Origin: Asaia sp037151935
GTDB lineage: Bacteria; Pseudomonadota; Alphaproteobacteria; Acetobacterales; Acetobacteraceae
Direction of reading: 5' to 3'
NCBI RefSeq assembly: GCF_051628905.1
Contig: NZ_CP157575.1
Location: forward strand, 558,001 to 622,000
Length of the DNA: 64,000 nt
Part shown: piece after piece, positions 18,709 through 28,275 of the stretch
How positions within the stretch are numbered: position 1 is the first letter of the stretch
Layout of the letters: every line of letters begins with the position of its first letter
Notes under the pieces: generated by a model
Seen by the model: only the letters and a program-made list of their open reading frames with translations
What the model was told of the DNA's origin: nothing
Databases searched by the model: none
Made by a program: the position numbers and the translations under genes

Positions 18709-20127
18709 GTGACCGTCGAGGCTTCCACCGACAGCAGTATCTCCGGCCAGAACGACATGACGGCCAACACGCGCGGCTTGCATGTCATCACCTGGGGCTG
18801 TCAGATGAACGTCTATGACAGCGCGCGCATGACCGATGTTCTGGCCCCGCTCGGCTATCGTGCCGTTACAACGCCCGAACAGGCCGAGATGGTCATTCTC
18901 AATACCTGCCATATCCGCGAGCGCGCCGCTGAAAAAGTGTTTTCTGAACTGGGCCGCCTGCGCAAGATCAGTGAAGAACGCGAGGCCTCCGGGCTGAGCC
19001 GGTCGATCATCGCTGTGGCAGGATGCGTTGCCCAGGCCGAAGGTGAAGAGATCCTCGCGCGTGCGCCCTATGTCGATATCGTTCTCGGCCCGCAGACCTA
19101 TCATCGCCTGCCCGAGATGGTCGCCCGCGCAGCGCGCGCCGGCGGTGCCGTGATCGACACCGATTTCCCGATCGAGATGAAGTTCGACTTCCTCCCTCAG
19201 GAGGCCGCACCGCAGGTCGAGGGCAATCTCACCGCATTCCTCACCATTCAGGAAGGCTGCGACAAGTTCTGCTCCTTCTGCGTCGTGCCTTATACGCGAG
19301 GCGCCGAAACCAGCCGTTCGCTGCCTTCGGTTCTGGCCGAGGCGCAACGCATGGTCGAGAGCGGTGTGCGCGAAATCACGCTTCTGGGTCAGAACGTCAA
19401 TGCCTATCACGGCGATGACGGTCAGGGCGGCGTTGCCGATTTGCCGAAGCTCGCCGCCGCCCTGGCCGCGTTGCCGGGGCTGGAACGCATCCGCTACATG
19501 ACCTCGCATCCGCGCGACATGGACCAGACGCTGATCGATGCCCATCGCGATAACCCGGCCCTGATGCCCTTCCTGCATCTGCCGGTCCAGTCCGGGTCGG
19601 ATCGCATTCTCAAAGCGATGAACCGTGGTCATACGGGCGATGAGTATCGCGCGCTGATCGCGCGGCTGCGTGAAGCCTGCCCCGATCTCGCCCTGTCTTC
19701 CGATTTCATCGTCGGTCACCCCGGCGAGACGGAAGAGGATTTCGAGGCGACCATGCAGCTCGTACGCGATATCGGCTTTGCGCAGGCTTTTTCGTTCAAA
19801 TATTCCCCGCGTCCTGGCACACCCGCTGCCGGTCAGCCTTTCCAGATCGACGAAGCCGTCAAAGACGCTCGGCTTCAGCGTCTGCAGGCATTGCTGCGCG
19901 AGCAGCAGGACGCCTTCAACGCCGATATGGTCGGTCGCACCCTGCCCGTGCTGTTTACCGGGCGCGGTCGCAAACCAGGCCAGATCTCCGGGCGTTCACC
20001 CTATCTGCAACCGGTGCATGTCGATGGGCCCGATGACCTCATCGGGCAGACCGTGCCGGTTGTGATAACCCAGCGTCTTACCAATTCGCTGGCTGGTACA
20101 CTCTTACGGGAGAGAGTCTGCGCTTGA
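18709..20127 (+). CDS. miaB: tRNA-2-methylthio-N6-dimethylallyladenosine synthase MiaB
   Basis: Radical-SAM methylthiotransferase of 472 residues that modifies A37 in tRNAs reading UNN codons. Domains in order: UPF0004 (WGCQMNVYDS, LNTCHIRERA, AVAGCVAQAEG, which bind the auxiliary 4Fe-4S cluster), the radical-SAM core with EGCDKFCSFCVVPYTRG (CX3CX2C) and a C-terminal TRAM domain (about 395-465). The GTG at 18709 has AAGGA close upstream; an ATG at 18757 would remove 16 non-conserved residues. It starts the miaB-phoH-ybeY-CBS cluster, an arrangement widely kept in proteobacteria. Confidence 0.96.
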   Translation: MTVEASTDSSISGQNDMTANTRGLHVITWGCQMNVYDSARMTDVLAPLGYRAVTTPEQAEMVILNTCHIRERAAEKVFSELGRLRKISEEREASGLSRSIIAVAGCVAQAEGEEILARAPYVDIVLGPQTYHRLPEMVARAARAGGAVIDTDFPIEMKFDFLPQEAAPQVEGNLTAFLTIQEGCDKFCSFCVVPYTRGAETSRSLPSVLAEAQRMVESGVREITLLGQNVNAYHGDDGQGGVADLPKLAAALAALPGLERIRYMTSHPRDMDQTLIDAHRDNPALMPFLHLPVQSGSDRILKAMNRGHTGDEYRALIARLREACPDLALSSDFIVGHPGETEEDFEATMQLVRDIGFAQAFSFKYSPRPGTPAAGQPFQIDEAVKDARLQRLQALLREQQDAFNADMVGRTLPVLFTGRGRKPGQISGRSPYLQPVHVDGPDDLIGQTVPVVITQRLTNSLAGTLLRERVCA

Positions 20128-21293
20128 GCCACCCCTCGGCACCCCAGTCGCATCCCGGACACGGGACCAATGACCGTCATTCCAGGCGACAGCTTCCGCC
20201 TGATATCCCCCCTCAGGAACAAGGCCATCGCACCTCGGCGCTGCGCTTTGGCGATAATATCCTGCTTCAGCAATTGCTGGGCGATCATGACCGGCATCTG
20301 ATCCGCCTAGAGCAGGGCTTCGATGTCCGTCTGACCTGCCGTGGCAACAAGATTGCCATCACGGGCGAGGCCGCGTCTGTCGCGCGTGCCCAGGCGGCCA
20401 TCACGGCGCTGTACAATCAGCTCGAGCATGGCGGCAAGATCGACGGGCCTGTGGTAGATAGTGTTATTCGCCTTTCGGCCCTGCCCCGTCCCTCGCGACA
20501 GCCAGAGCCCCGCGCTTCGCAGGCACGCCCTGCCGAACCAGCCAGACGCGACGCGGAAGCCACGGCCCCGTTTCAGGATTTGCCAGCCATACGGACCAAG
20601 CGCGGGGCGATCGCGCCTCGCTCGCGCGGTCAGGCAGCCTATATGGAGATGCTGGCCCGGACCGAACTGACTTTCGGTATCGGCCCGGCAGGCACGGGCA
20701 AGACCTATCTCGCCGTGGCGCAGGGTGTCGCCATGCTTCAGGCAGGTCAGGTGGATCGCATCATTCTTTCGCGCCCTGCTGTCGAGGCCGGTGAGCGTCT
20801 CGGCTTTCTGCCGGGCGATCTGCGCGAAAAGATCGATCCCTATCTGCGCCCTCTCTACGATGCGCTCAACGACATGCTGCCCGGCGACCAGGTCGCAAGG
20901 CGCATGGCCAATGGCGAAATCGAAGTGGCCCCCCTCGCCTTCATGCGTGGGCGCACACTCGCCCATGCCTTCGTCATTCTGGACGAAGCCCAGAACACCA
21001 CCCCGGCCCAGATGAAAATGTTCCTAACCCGTATGGGACAGGGAGCGCGCATGGTCATCACGGGCGATCTCAGCCAGATCGATCTGCCTTCGGGTGTCGC
21101 GTCAGGGCTGCGTGAAGCTGTCGAGACCCTTGAAGGCCTGCCGGGAATTGGTATTACGCGTTTCGAGTCCGCCGATGTCGTGCGTCACCCGCTCGTGGGC
21201 CGCATCGTGGACGCTTATGATCAACGAGTGGCTGCGGCACGGGATTATTCCCGAGGCAGGTCGCGCCGGGAATACAATGGAACCTCGAAGTAG
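20124..21293 (+). CDS. phoH: PhoH-like protein YbeZ (ATPase)
   Basis: P-loop ATPase of 389 residues. Residues 1-165 are a variable N-terminal part with a KH-like strand-helix section (LLGDHDRHLIRLEQGFDVRL) and a Pro/Arg-rich spacer. The PhoH domain follows: GPAGTGKTYLA (Walker A), ILSRPAVEAGERLGFLPGD, FVILDEAQNTT (Walker B) and ITGDLSQIDLP. In E. coli the YbeZ partner cooperates with the RNase YbeY, encoded next here, in ribosome maturation and quality control. The start is TTG, overlapping the miaB stop as TTGA. No ATG is available nearby. Confidence 0.93.
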   Translation: MSHPSAPQSHPGHGTNDRHSRRQLPPDIPPQEQGHRTSALRFGDNILLQQLLGDHDRHLIRLEQGFDVRLTCRGNKIAITGEAASVARAQAAITALYNQLEHGGKIDGPVVDSVIRLSALPRPSRQPEPRASQARPAEPARRDAEATAPFQDLPAIRTKRGAIAPRSRGQAAYMEMLARTELTFGIGPAGTGKTYLAVAQGVAMLQAGQVDRIILSRPAVEAGERLGFLPGDLREKIDPYLRPLYDALNDMLPGDQVARRMANGEIEVAPLAFMRGRTLAHAFVILDEAQNTTPAQMKMFLTRMGQGARMVITGDLSQIDLPSGVASGLREAVETLEGLPGIGITRFESADVVRHPLVGRIVDAYDQRVAAARDYSRGRSRREYNGTSK

Positions 21294-21804
21294 TCTTACC
21301 CCATCCGCCGAAGAGCCGTCCTCTATCACGAGGGCGGCCCTTCGCTCACGTCTCGATCTGATCGTGGCCGATCGCCGCTGGCGCGCCAGCGTGCCCAATC
21401 TGGAGGCGCTGGTTGCGCGCTGTCTGGAGGCAAGCTGGCCCTGGCTGGACCGTGATCGCATTCCAGCTTTTCTCCTGACGGGCGATCACGCCATCAAGGC
21501 GCTCAACGCCACGTTTCGCGACAAGAACAAGCCGACCAATGTCCTCACCTTTGAGGAGAACGGCGCGTTCGGCGATGGCGATATCGCCCTGGCCTATGAA
21601 ACGGTTCATCGCGAGGCGCGGGCGAGCGGCAAGAAATTCCCTCATCATTTTGCGCATCTTGTCGTTCACGGGCTTCTGCATCTAGCCGGTCACGACCATC
21701 ATCGCCCCGACGAGGCGCGGCTGATGGAGATGACCGAGTCCCGCATTCTCGCCCGTCTGGGGGTTCCCAACCCCTGGCGCCTGGGTGGAGGACGCGGCGC
21801 ATGA
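21277..21804 (+). CDS. ybeY: Endoribonuclease YbeY (16S rRNA maturation)
   Basis: Zinc-dependent endoribonuclease of 175 residues. The metal site HGLLHLAGHDH (HX3HX5H) is complete, and LNATFRDKNKPTNVLTFEE is the conserved segment before it. It takes part in 16S rRNA 3'-end processing and 70S quality control. The ATG at 21277 overlaps the end of phoH by 17 bases; the open frame reaches much further into phoH, but the extra sequence does not resemble the family. The stop overlaps the start of the next gene (ATGA). Confidence 0.95.
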   Translation: MEPRSSLTPSAEEPSSITRAALRSRLDLIVADRRWRASVPNLEALVARCLEASWPWLDRDRIPAFLLTGDHAIKALNATFRDKNKPTNVLTFEENGAFGDGDIALAYETVHREARASGKKFPHHFAHLVVHGLLHLAGHDHHRPDEARLMEMTESRILARLGVPNPWRLGGGRGA

Positions 21805-22721
21805 GCGAGAGCGACGAGCACCGCCAGAGGCCCAATAAGGGGCTGTTCGGAATCTTCAACCGCAAGGGGCGCGAACAGGGGCTGAGACTCTCCATCGCCG
21901 CTCTAGTGGAAGAGGCGGCAACCCCCCATCCCGAGGGCGGAACCCGCCCCGAGCTTGACCGTCAGGAACGCGCGCTCATCACCAATGTGCTGCATCTGCG
22001 CGAGAAGACTGCCGATGACGTCATGGTGCCACGTGCCGATATCGTCTCGATGTCAGCCGATATCACGCTGGATGAGGCGCTCGATTTCATGCGTCGCGAA
22101 AACCACTCGCGCGTACCGGTCTATCGTGAGCATCTCGATAACGTCATCGGCATGATTCACGTCAAGGATCTGATCGCCTATATCGGCACATCCGAGGCTT
22201 TCGATATCGAGCCACTTCTGAGACAACCTCTCATGGTCGCCCCCCAGATCCCGGTTCTGGACCTGCTGCTTCAGATGCGTCAGCGCCGTACCCATCTGGC
22301 GCTGGTCATCGACGAATATGGCGGTGTGGATGGACTGGTGACGATCGAAGATCTGGTCGAGACTATCGTGGGCGACATCTCCGACGAGCATGACGAGCCT
22401 GTCTCGGCCATGATCGCGGAGCGCGCCGACGGGTCTTTCGATATCGATGCCCGCCTGCCTGTCGATGAGCTTGAGGGGTTCATGGGCCCCGTATTGACCG
22501 AATCAGAGCGTGAAGCAGAAATCGAGACTGTAGGCGGTCTCGTCTTTCGACTGGCAGGCCACGTCCCGATACGAGGCGAGGTTTTTACCCATGAGAGCGG
22601 TCTCGTCTTTCGCGTGACCGATGCCGATGCGCGTCATATTCGTGCCCTGCGCATGCGCGTGCCCTCAGACTGGGTGCGCAGCGATAACGGTCAGCCCGAT
22701 CGGGAAACTGAAACCCGCTGA
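21801..22721 (+). CDS. CBS-domain protein, CorC/HlyC type
   Basis: Cytoplasmic protein of 306 residues. A tandem CBS pair occupies residues about 70-190 (VMVPRADIVSM, VPVYREHLDNVIGMIHVKDL, LALVIDEYGGVDGLVTIEDLVE) and a CorC_HlyC domain residues about 215-290 (FDIDARLPVDELEGFMG, TVGGLVFRLAGHVP). It lacks the N-terminal DUF21 membrane domain, so it is the short, soluble form found next to ybeY in many proteobacteria (YbeX-like). YbeX has been linked to ribosome maturation and Mg/Co handling. It is coupled to ybeY by an ATGA overlap. Confidence 0.9.
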   Translation: MSESDEHRQRPNKGLFGIFNRKGREQGLRLSIAALVEEAATPHPEGGTRPELDRQERALITNVLHLREKTADDVMVPRADIVSMSADITLDEALDFMRRENHSRVPVYREHLDNVIGMIHVKDLIAYIGTSEAFDIEPLLRQPLMVAPQIPVLDLLLQMRQRRTHLALVIDEYGGVDGLVTIEDLVETIVGDISDEHDEPVSAMIAERADGSFDIDARLPVDELEGFMGPVLTESEREAEIETVGGLVFRLAGHVPIRGEVFTHESGLVFRVTDADARHIRALRMRVPSDWVRSDNGQPDRETETR

Positions 22722-22859
22722 TCGCGATCAGGCGTTTGCAGTGCCCTTCGCCACTTCCGCGCAAAAGCTGGCGCCTGCCTCCTGCCGGGCGCCAGCACTT
22801 GACGCCGACGCCCCTTCCGGTCTTCAAAACTTTGACATCATTCAACCGGAGTGTTTTCC

Positions 22860-23477
22860 ATGTCCGTTTACAGGCGCAGTTTCCTGGCAGCGATCCCTGC
22901 CCTCGCCCTCATGTCGAAGGCGCGCGCCGAAGACGCCCCGAGCCATGATGTACGTCTGACTCCGCGCACGCTGGGCAATCCCAAGGCGCCGGTCACGGTC
23001 AATGAGTGGTTTTCGCTGACCTGCACCCATTGCGCGCATTTCGAAATGACGGTGTTTCAGGAGGTCAAGACCAAGCTCATCGATACGGGCAAGGTCTTCT
23101 ATGTCTATCACGATTTCCCGCTCGACCAGATCGCTCTTCTCGGCGCCATGGTCGCACGTTCGTTGCCGGTCGAACGTTATGTGCCCTTCGTCAACTCGAT
23201 GCTCTCGACGCAGGACCGCTGGGCCTTCGCCCGTGACATCGACCCGAAAAAGCAGATCCAGCAGATGGCAGCCCTGGCTGGCATCTCCGCCGATCAGTTC
23301 AGAAAGATCGATGGTGACGATGCGCTCCGCCAGGCCCTTGTTGCCCAGCAGGATGCCGATCAGGCCAAATACAATATCGGCGGCACGCCTTTCTTCATGT
23401 TCAACGACAAGCCGTATAATCAGGAACTCCTGACCTTTGAGGCTTTCGAATCCGAAGTCAGGAAGGCTGGCGGCTGA
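22860..23477 (+). CDS. DsbA-family thioredoxin-fold protein (periplasmic)
   Basis: Protein of 205 residues with a signal sequence beginning YRRSFLAAIPALALM and a likely cleavage after ARA; a double-Arg motif is visible, but Sec export is also possible. The mature part has EWFSLTCTHCAHFE with a CTHC active site and the cis-Pro loop GGTPFFMF. This fits the DsbA/DsbG-like thioredoxin_4 group (BdbD-like), which oxidises or isomerises periplasmic disulfides. The ATG at 22860 is preceded by CCGGAG at 8 bases; an upstream TTG (22851) is less likely. It stands between the ybeY cluster and smc. Confidence 0.88.
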   Translation: MSVYRRSFLAAIPALALMSKARAEDAPSHDVRLTPRTLGNPKAPVTVNEWFSLTCTHCAHFEMTVFQEVKTKLIDTGKVFYVYHDFPLDQIALLGAMVARSLPVERYVPFVNSMLSTQDRWAFARDIDPKKQIQQMAALAGISADQFRKIDGDDALRQALVAQQDADQAKYNIGGTPFFMFNDKPYNQELLTFEAFESEVRKAGG

Positions 23478-23604
23478 CACCGCATTGGGCTAAATGCGCG
23501 GACGGATCGGGCCTCAAAAACCTAGTCCGTTGCCGCATCGCGCCTCTTTCGGCATATTTCGGTCGATTGGAAAGACGCCAAGAATAGGACCCCGCTTTTC
23601 GCGT

Positions 23605-26600
23605 ATGTCAGCCAAGATCACGCGCCTGCGGATAGCGGGTTTCAAAAGTTTCGCCGATCCTGCCACGATCGATATCCTTCCCGGGCTGACAGGCATCGTA
23701 GGCCCCAATGGTTGCGGCAAGTCCAATGTCGTCGAGGCCCTGCGCTGGGCCATGGGCGAAAGCTCAGCTCGCGCCCTGCGCGGCGGCGAGTTGGACGACC
23801 TGATCTTTGCCGGCACGAGCGCCCGCTCGGCCCGCTCTCTCGCCGAGGTAACGCTTTGGCTCGAAGAGGGAACTGGCCTCGCGCCCGCCCCCTTCGCCGA
23901 TTCCGATGCACTTGAAATCTGCCGTCGTGCCGAGCGCGGCTCGGGCAGCGATTTTCGCCTTAACGGTCGCGCCTTGCGCGCGCGGGATATTACCACGCTC
24001 TTTGCCGATCTTTCTTCAGGCGCTCGCAGCTCCTCCATTGTCAGCCAGAACCGCGTCAGCGCGCTGATCAGCGCGAAGCCCGAGGAGCGCCGCTCACTGC
24101 TCGAGGAAGCTGCGGGCATAACCGGGCTGCACGCGAGACGCCACGATGCGGAACTCAAGCTGCGCCAGGCTGAAGGCAATATGGAGCGGTCGGAAGATCT
24201 GCGTCAGCAGATCGAGATACGCCTCGAGCAGCTTGAAGCACAATCGACTCAGGCGCGCGCCTATCGCAGCCTGTCCGAATCAATACGCGATGATGAGCAG
24301 GCTTTGTCCTGGCTGCTCTACAAACGCGCCGAGCTTCTGGTCGAGCGCACTACGTCCCTGTTGCAGGCGGCGGAGAAGGAGCGCGACGACTCCGCCGCCT
24401 CGGCCCACACCGCCGAGCAGCACGGCATCGGCCAGAAAGCACGTATTCTCAACCTGCGAGAGCAGGTCGAAACCCTGCGCAACGCGCGGGACGAATTACG
24501 CGTCGCAGCCGAAACAACACGTGAGGCACTGACACAGGCACGTAACTCAGCAGAACAGGGCGCTCAGCGTCAAGCACAGCTTCAGGCTGACCGGTCAATC
24601 GCCCAGTCGCGCCTTGAAGAGGCCAAGGCGAGGCACGCGAGCCTCATGGGGACCATGGCCGCTCTGGACATCCTGCTTAGGGATTTACCAGGCAAGCTCA
24701 CTGATCTGGCCGAAACGGCAACGGGCAGTGCCTCCGCGTTGGCTTTGTCGGAAAAAGCACGTCAGGCCCTCTCCGACCGTCTCATTGCCGAGCGTCTGGC
24801 AGCCCAGACTCTTCAGGCGGAACATGAGTCGACCGCGGAACGTGTCGCCGCCCTCACCGAAGAGGCGCGCCAGCTGGCGCAGACATTGGGTGAGGTCAAA
24901 GCCGAGCTTCCCGACGAGGCGGAACTTGCTGACCTTCAAACAGCGCTCGACGAAAAGCGACGTCAGCGCAGAGCCCTGGAAGAGGCCAGCGCCACGCTGA
25001 CCCGCTCCCAGCAGGATGCACGCCTGGCGCTTTCACAGGCCGAGCAGGAGGCCGATCGGGCCACAAGAGAGGCCGAACAGGCACGCGATACGCTCGCACG
25101 CCTCGTGGCAAGGTCTCGGACACTTGATGCGCAATGCGCTGCGCATGAGGCAGACCTCGTAGCTCTGTCCCGATCCCATCTCAGCGAAGCAGAACTCGCC
25201 GGACATGACGAGAAGGCGCGTCAGTTGCTCTCCGCGCGCGACAAGGCACGCAGTGAGGCCGAGCAGGCCCGCACGACGCTGACCCAGCACCAGCAGGCCC
25301 TTTCTCATGCCGAGGCGGAAGCTCAGAGCATTGCCCGGCAGCGCGTCCTCCTGACGCGTGAGCACGAGCAGGCCAGTGAGGCGCAACTTCGGCACGAGCA
25401 CCAGATCGAAACGCTGGCAGCCCAGCGCGCCAGTCTCGACGCGCAGATGCCCGCCCTCGACGCCCTGGAGGCCGCGAAAGCCGCCCATATGGAGGCGGAG
25501 GCCCATGTCGCTGCCCTGACGGCAAAGATCGAGGGCCTCTCTGCAGAACGCAATATCTGTCGCCAGCAGTATGAAGAGCATGAAAAATTACGCCGGGAGA
25601 CGACCGCCAAGGCCTTTGCCCTGCGCGCGCGTCATGACGCACTCGCCGCCACACATCAGTCGGAGGCCCTGCCCTCTCCTCTGATTGAGTCGCTCATTAT
25701 CCCACCGGGCCTCGAGCGCGCCATCGCCTCCGCCCTCGATGCAACGCTCGATGCCTCGCTGGATGAAACGCAGGATCGTGCCTGGGCGCAGCTTCCTGCC
25801 TTGGCTGCACAGCCCCTACCGGCGCCGGCGCAGGGGCTGCTTTCTCTGATCGACTGCCCGACCGCGCTACATCGTTGTTTCGCGGCCATCGGATTGGTCG
25901 ATTCTGTAGCGGCTGGCGCTGCGCTTCAAAGCCAGCTGGCGCCCGGCCAATGCCTTGTCAGCGCAGAGGGCGCGCTCTGGCGATGGGACGGCTATCGCGA
26001 AGCTGCCAATCTGTCATCGAATGCGCTGAACCGCGTCGAGCATCTCAGCACGCTTCGTGCGCTCCACTCAGAAATCGAACAGGCCGAGCAGGCACTCGCA
26101 CCGCTGACAGAGCGTGTGACGACGCTGGAACAGCAGGAGCACTGCCAAACCGTTCAACTCGCCGAACTACGCGAGGCGCTTCATCAGCAGGAAGCGACAC
26201 TCGCCGAGAAACGCCGTGAGGAAACGACACTTCTAACTCAGCGCGATCGCCTTAGCAGCCAGAGCGACCGTCTTGACCAGACGCGTAAGGAAACCGCGAT
26301 TCAGCGTGACGAGACGGCCAAACGCGTCGAGTCTGCAAGAGAGGCGCTTGCGTCTCTCGTATCGGAGGACACGCTCAAGACGCAGATCGACGGCTTGCGC
26401 GAAACGCTCCTGCAGGCGCGTCATGAGACGGACCAAGCACTGGAACTGGCCAAGCGTCTCGAATCGGAACATGGTGCCGCCCAGGAAAACGCCACGCGCC
26501 TGAGGCTTCAGGAAGACTCCAACGCCACCAAATCCCGCACGCTGACGGCCGCACTGGCCCAGGCCCGACAGGATCAGGCAGAGGTAGCGACACAGAAGCA

Positions 26601-28119
26601 GCATCTCTCACAGACCGATTACGACGCGGAACTAACCCGATGCACCGAGGAGAGAGACAGGCAGCGGACGGCCCTGCAGGATTTCGAGAGCCGTCTCGAG
26701 ACGTCGAGACAGGCGCTTGAAACGCTTGGCAGGGAAATCGGTGCGACGAGCAGAGATCTGCAAACAAGGCGCGACCTCAAACTCAGCCTCACCGCTCGCC
26801 TTTCGGCGCTCCTGCCCCAACACGATTCTGTCAAGAAAGCCCTCGCCCAGACCCAAGCGCGACAGCAAAGCCTGGCACTCATTCCCGATCTGATGCCCTT
26901 GGAGCAGGATTTTCTGCAGGCGCAGGCGCAGGAGGCCGCGCATCGTGAGGCGTCCGTGCGGCATCACGAGGCGCTCCGCGACGCAGAGGCCACTCTGGGC
27001 CGCGCCCAGCAGGAAAAAACCCAGCTCACATTGCGTATGAGCGAGAGCGACACTCAAGCCGCAACACTGCAGGACGATCTGGTCCGCCTGGACGCCCGCG
27101 TCGCTCAGGGCCAGACGGAATGCGCGCAGAGCGAGGCCGAGAGGACCAGGCTGGAGACCGCATCACAGGGGAGTATCGACGCTCTGGAAACAGCCGAAGA
27201 GGCATTTGCCAGCGCAGTTTCCTCCCTCGCCGGAGTCGAAGCCGCTCTGGAGACACTGGCCGAAACGCGCAGAGAGGCAGAGCAACGCAGTGCGTCAGCA
27301 CGCGAAAACGCCATCCGCCTGCAGGAGCGCCTCACACAGGCCTGCGGCCAGCTCGACAAACTTGCCGAGAGCCGCGACACCGGACCGCCAGAAGACTTCG
27401 ATCTGCCGCCAACCGAACAGAGCGAAACCACGCTCAAGCGCCGCCTGAACCGAAACCAGAAAGAGCGAGAGGCGCTCGGTCCGGTCAATCTTCTGGCTGA
27501 GGAAGAGTATAGCGAGGCACGCAGCCAGTCCGATCATCTGATGCGGGAGCATGAGGAGCTGGGTTCGGCCATCGGTCGCCTGCGCGGCTCGATCAATATG
27601 CTGAAGAAAGAGGGGCGTGAGCGGCTTCAGGCTGTTTTCGTCGAGGTCGACCGGCATTTCCAGTCCCTGTTCAGCCGCATGTTTAACGGTGGCAAGGCGC
27701 ATCTGGGACTGGTCGGCAGCGATGACCCGCTCGAAGCGGGTCTGGAGATCTTTGCCCAGCCTCCCGGCAAGAAACTCTCGACTCTCTCGCTACTGTCTGG
27801 CGGAGAGCAGGCACTGACGGCACTCTCGCTCATTTTCGCGACCTTCCGTTGCCAGCCTGCCCCGCTCTGCATTCTGGACGAGGTCGATGCGCCGCTGGAC
27901 GACGCCAATGTCGAGCGGCTTTGCGGGCTGCTCAAGGATATGGCCGAAGAGGCCGAGACGCGGTTTCTGATCGTAACCCATCATCAGCTTACCATGGCGC
28001 ATATGGACAGGCTTTTTGGCGTCACGATGCAGGAGCGTGGAGTCAGTCAGGTGCTCTCTGTCGATCTCAGTCTTGCAACCTCCTTCGCTGAAACGGGTTC
28101 TCTGGCTGTGGTGTCCTGA
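23605..28119 (+). CDS. smc: Chromosome segregation protein SMC (long-arm form)
   Basis: Structural maintenance of chromosomes ATPase of 1504 residues, clearly longer than the usual 1150-1200. The N-terminal head has FKSFADPATIDIL and Walker A GPNGCGKSN near residue 32, then GELDDLIFAGT. Coiled coils rich in Ala, Glu, Gln and Arg run from about 170 to 680; a hinge-like globular part lies at about 685-805 (LIIPPGLERAIASALDATL ... LVSAEGALWRWDGY); a second coiled arm runs to about 1280. The C-terminal head has the signature LSGGEQALTAL and Walker B CILDEVDAPLDDANV. The ATG at 23605 is chosen just before the conserved ITRLRIAGFKSF. scpA/scpB are not in the window. Confidence 0.96.
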   Translation: MSAKITRLRIAGFKSFADPATIDILPGLTGIVGPNGCGKSNVVEALRWAMGESSARALRGGELDDLIFAGTSARSARSLAEVTLWLEEGTGLAPAPFADSDALEICRRAERGSGSDFRLNGRALRARDITTLFADLSSGARSSSIVSQNRVSALISAKPEERRSLLEEAAGITGLHARRHDAELKLRQAEGNMERSEDLRQQIEIRLEQLEAQSTQARAYRSLSESIRDDEQALSWLLYKRAELLVERTTSLLQAAEKERDDSAASAHTAEQHGIGQKARILNLREQVETLRNARDELRVAAETTREALTQARNSAEQGAQRQAQLQADRSIAQSRLEEAKARHASLMGTMAALDILLRDLPGKLTDLAETATGSASALALSEKARQALSDRLIAERLAAQTLQAEHESTAERVAALTEEARQLAQTLGEVKAELPDEAELADLQTALDEKRRQRRALEEASATLTRSQQDARLALSQAEQEADRATREAEQARDTLARLVARSRTLDAQCAAHEADLVALSRSHLSEAELAGHDEKARQLLSARDKARSEAEQARTTLTQHQQALSHAEAEAQSIARQRVLLTREHEQASEAQLRHEHQIETLAAQRASLDAQMPALDALEAAKAAHMEAEAHVAALTAKIEGLSAERNICRQQYEEHEKLRRETTAKAFALRARHDALAATHQSEALPSPLIESLIIPPGLERAIASALDATLDASLDETQDRAWAQLPALAAQPLPAPAQGLLSLIDCPTALHRCFAAIGLVDSVAAGAALQSQLAPGQCLVSAEGALWRWDGYREAANLSSNALNRVEHLSTLRALHSEIEQAEQALAPLTERVTTLEQQEHCQTVQLAELREALHQQEATLAEKRREETTLLTQRDRLSSQSDRLDQTRKETAIQRDETAKRVESAREALASLVSEDTLKTQIDGLRETLLQARHETDQALELAKRLESEHGAAQENATRLRLQEDSNATKSRTLTAALAQARQDQAEVATQKQHLSQTDYDAELTRCTEERDRQRTALQDFESRLETSRQALETLGREIGATSRDLQTRRDLKLSLTARLSALLPQHDSVKKALAQTQARQQSLALIPDLMPLEQDFLQAQAQEAAHREASVRHHEALRDAEATLGRAQQEKTQLTLRMSESDTQAATLQDDLVRLDARVAQGQTECAQSEAERTRLETASQGSIDALETAEEAFASAVSSLAGVEAALETLAETRREAEQRSASARENAIRLQERLTQACGQLDKLAESRDTGPPEDFDLPPTEQSETTLKRRLNRNQKEREALGPVNLLAEEEYSEARSQSDHLMREHEELGSAIGRLRGSINMLKKEGRERLQAVFVEVDRHFQSLFSRMFNGGKAHLGLVGSDDPLEAGLEIFAQPPGKKLSTLSLLSGGEQALTALSLIFATFRCQPAPLCILDEVDAPLDDANVERLCGLLKDMAEEAETRFLIVTHHQLTMAHMDRLFGVTMQERGVSQVLSVDLSLATSFAETGSLAVVS

Positions 28120-28275
28120 TCGGAAGCGGTTATAACCATGTCTTTATTGTGTTTTCCTTTCGATACCGCCCATAATGGCCGATTGACGCTACAGCCCTGA
28201 AAGGCCGAACCGATTTCCTTTTCGCCCCCTCATCTTCCCGATCTTTCGACGCTCAGCGCCGGTCGCGGTCTGCGT

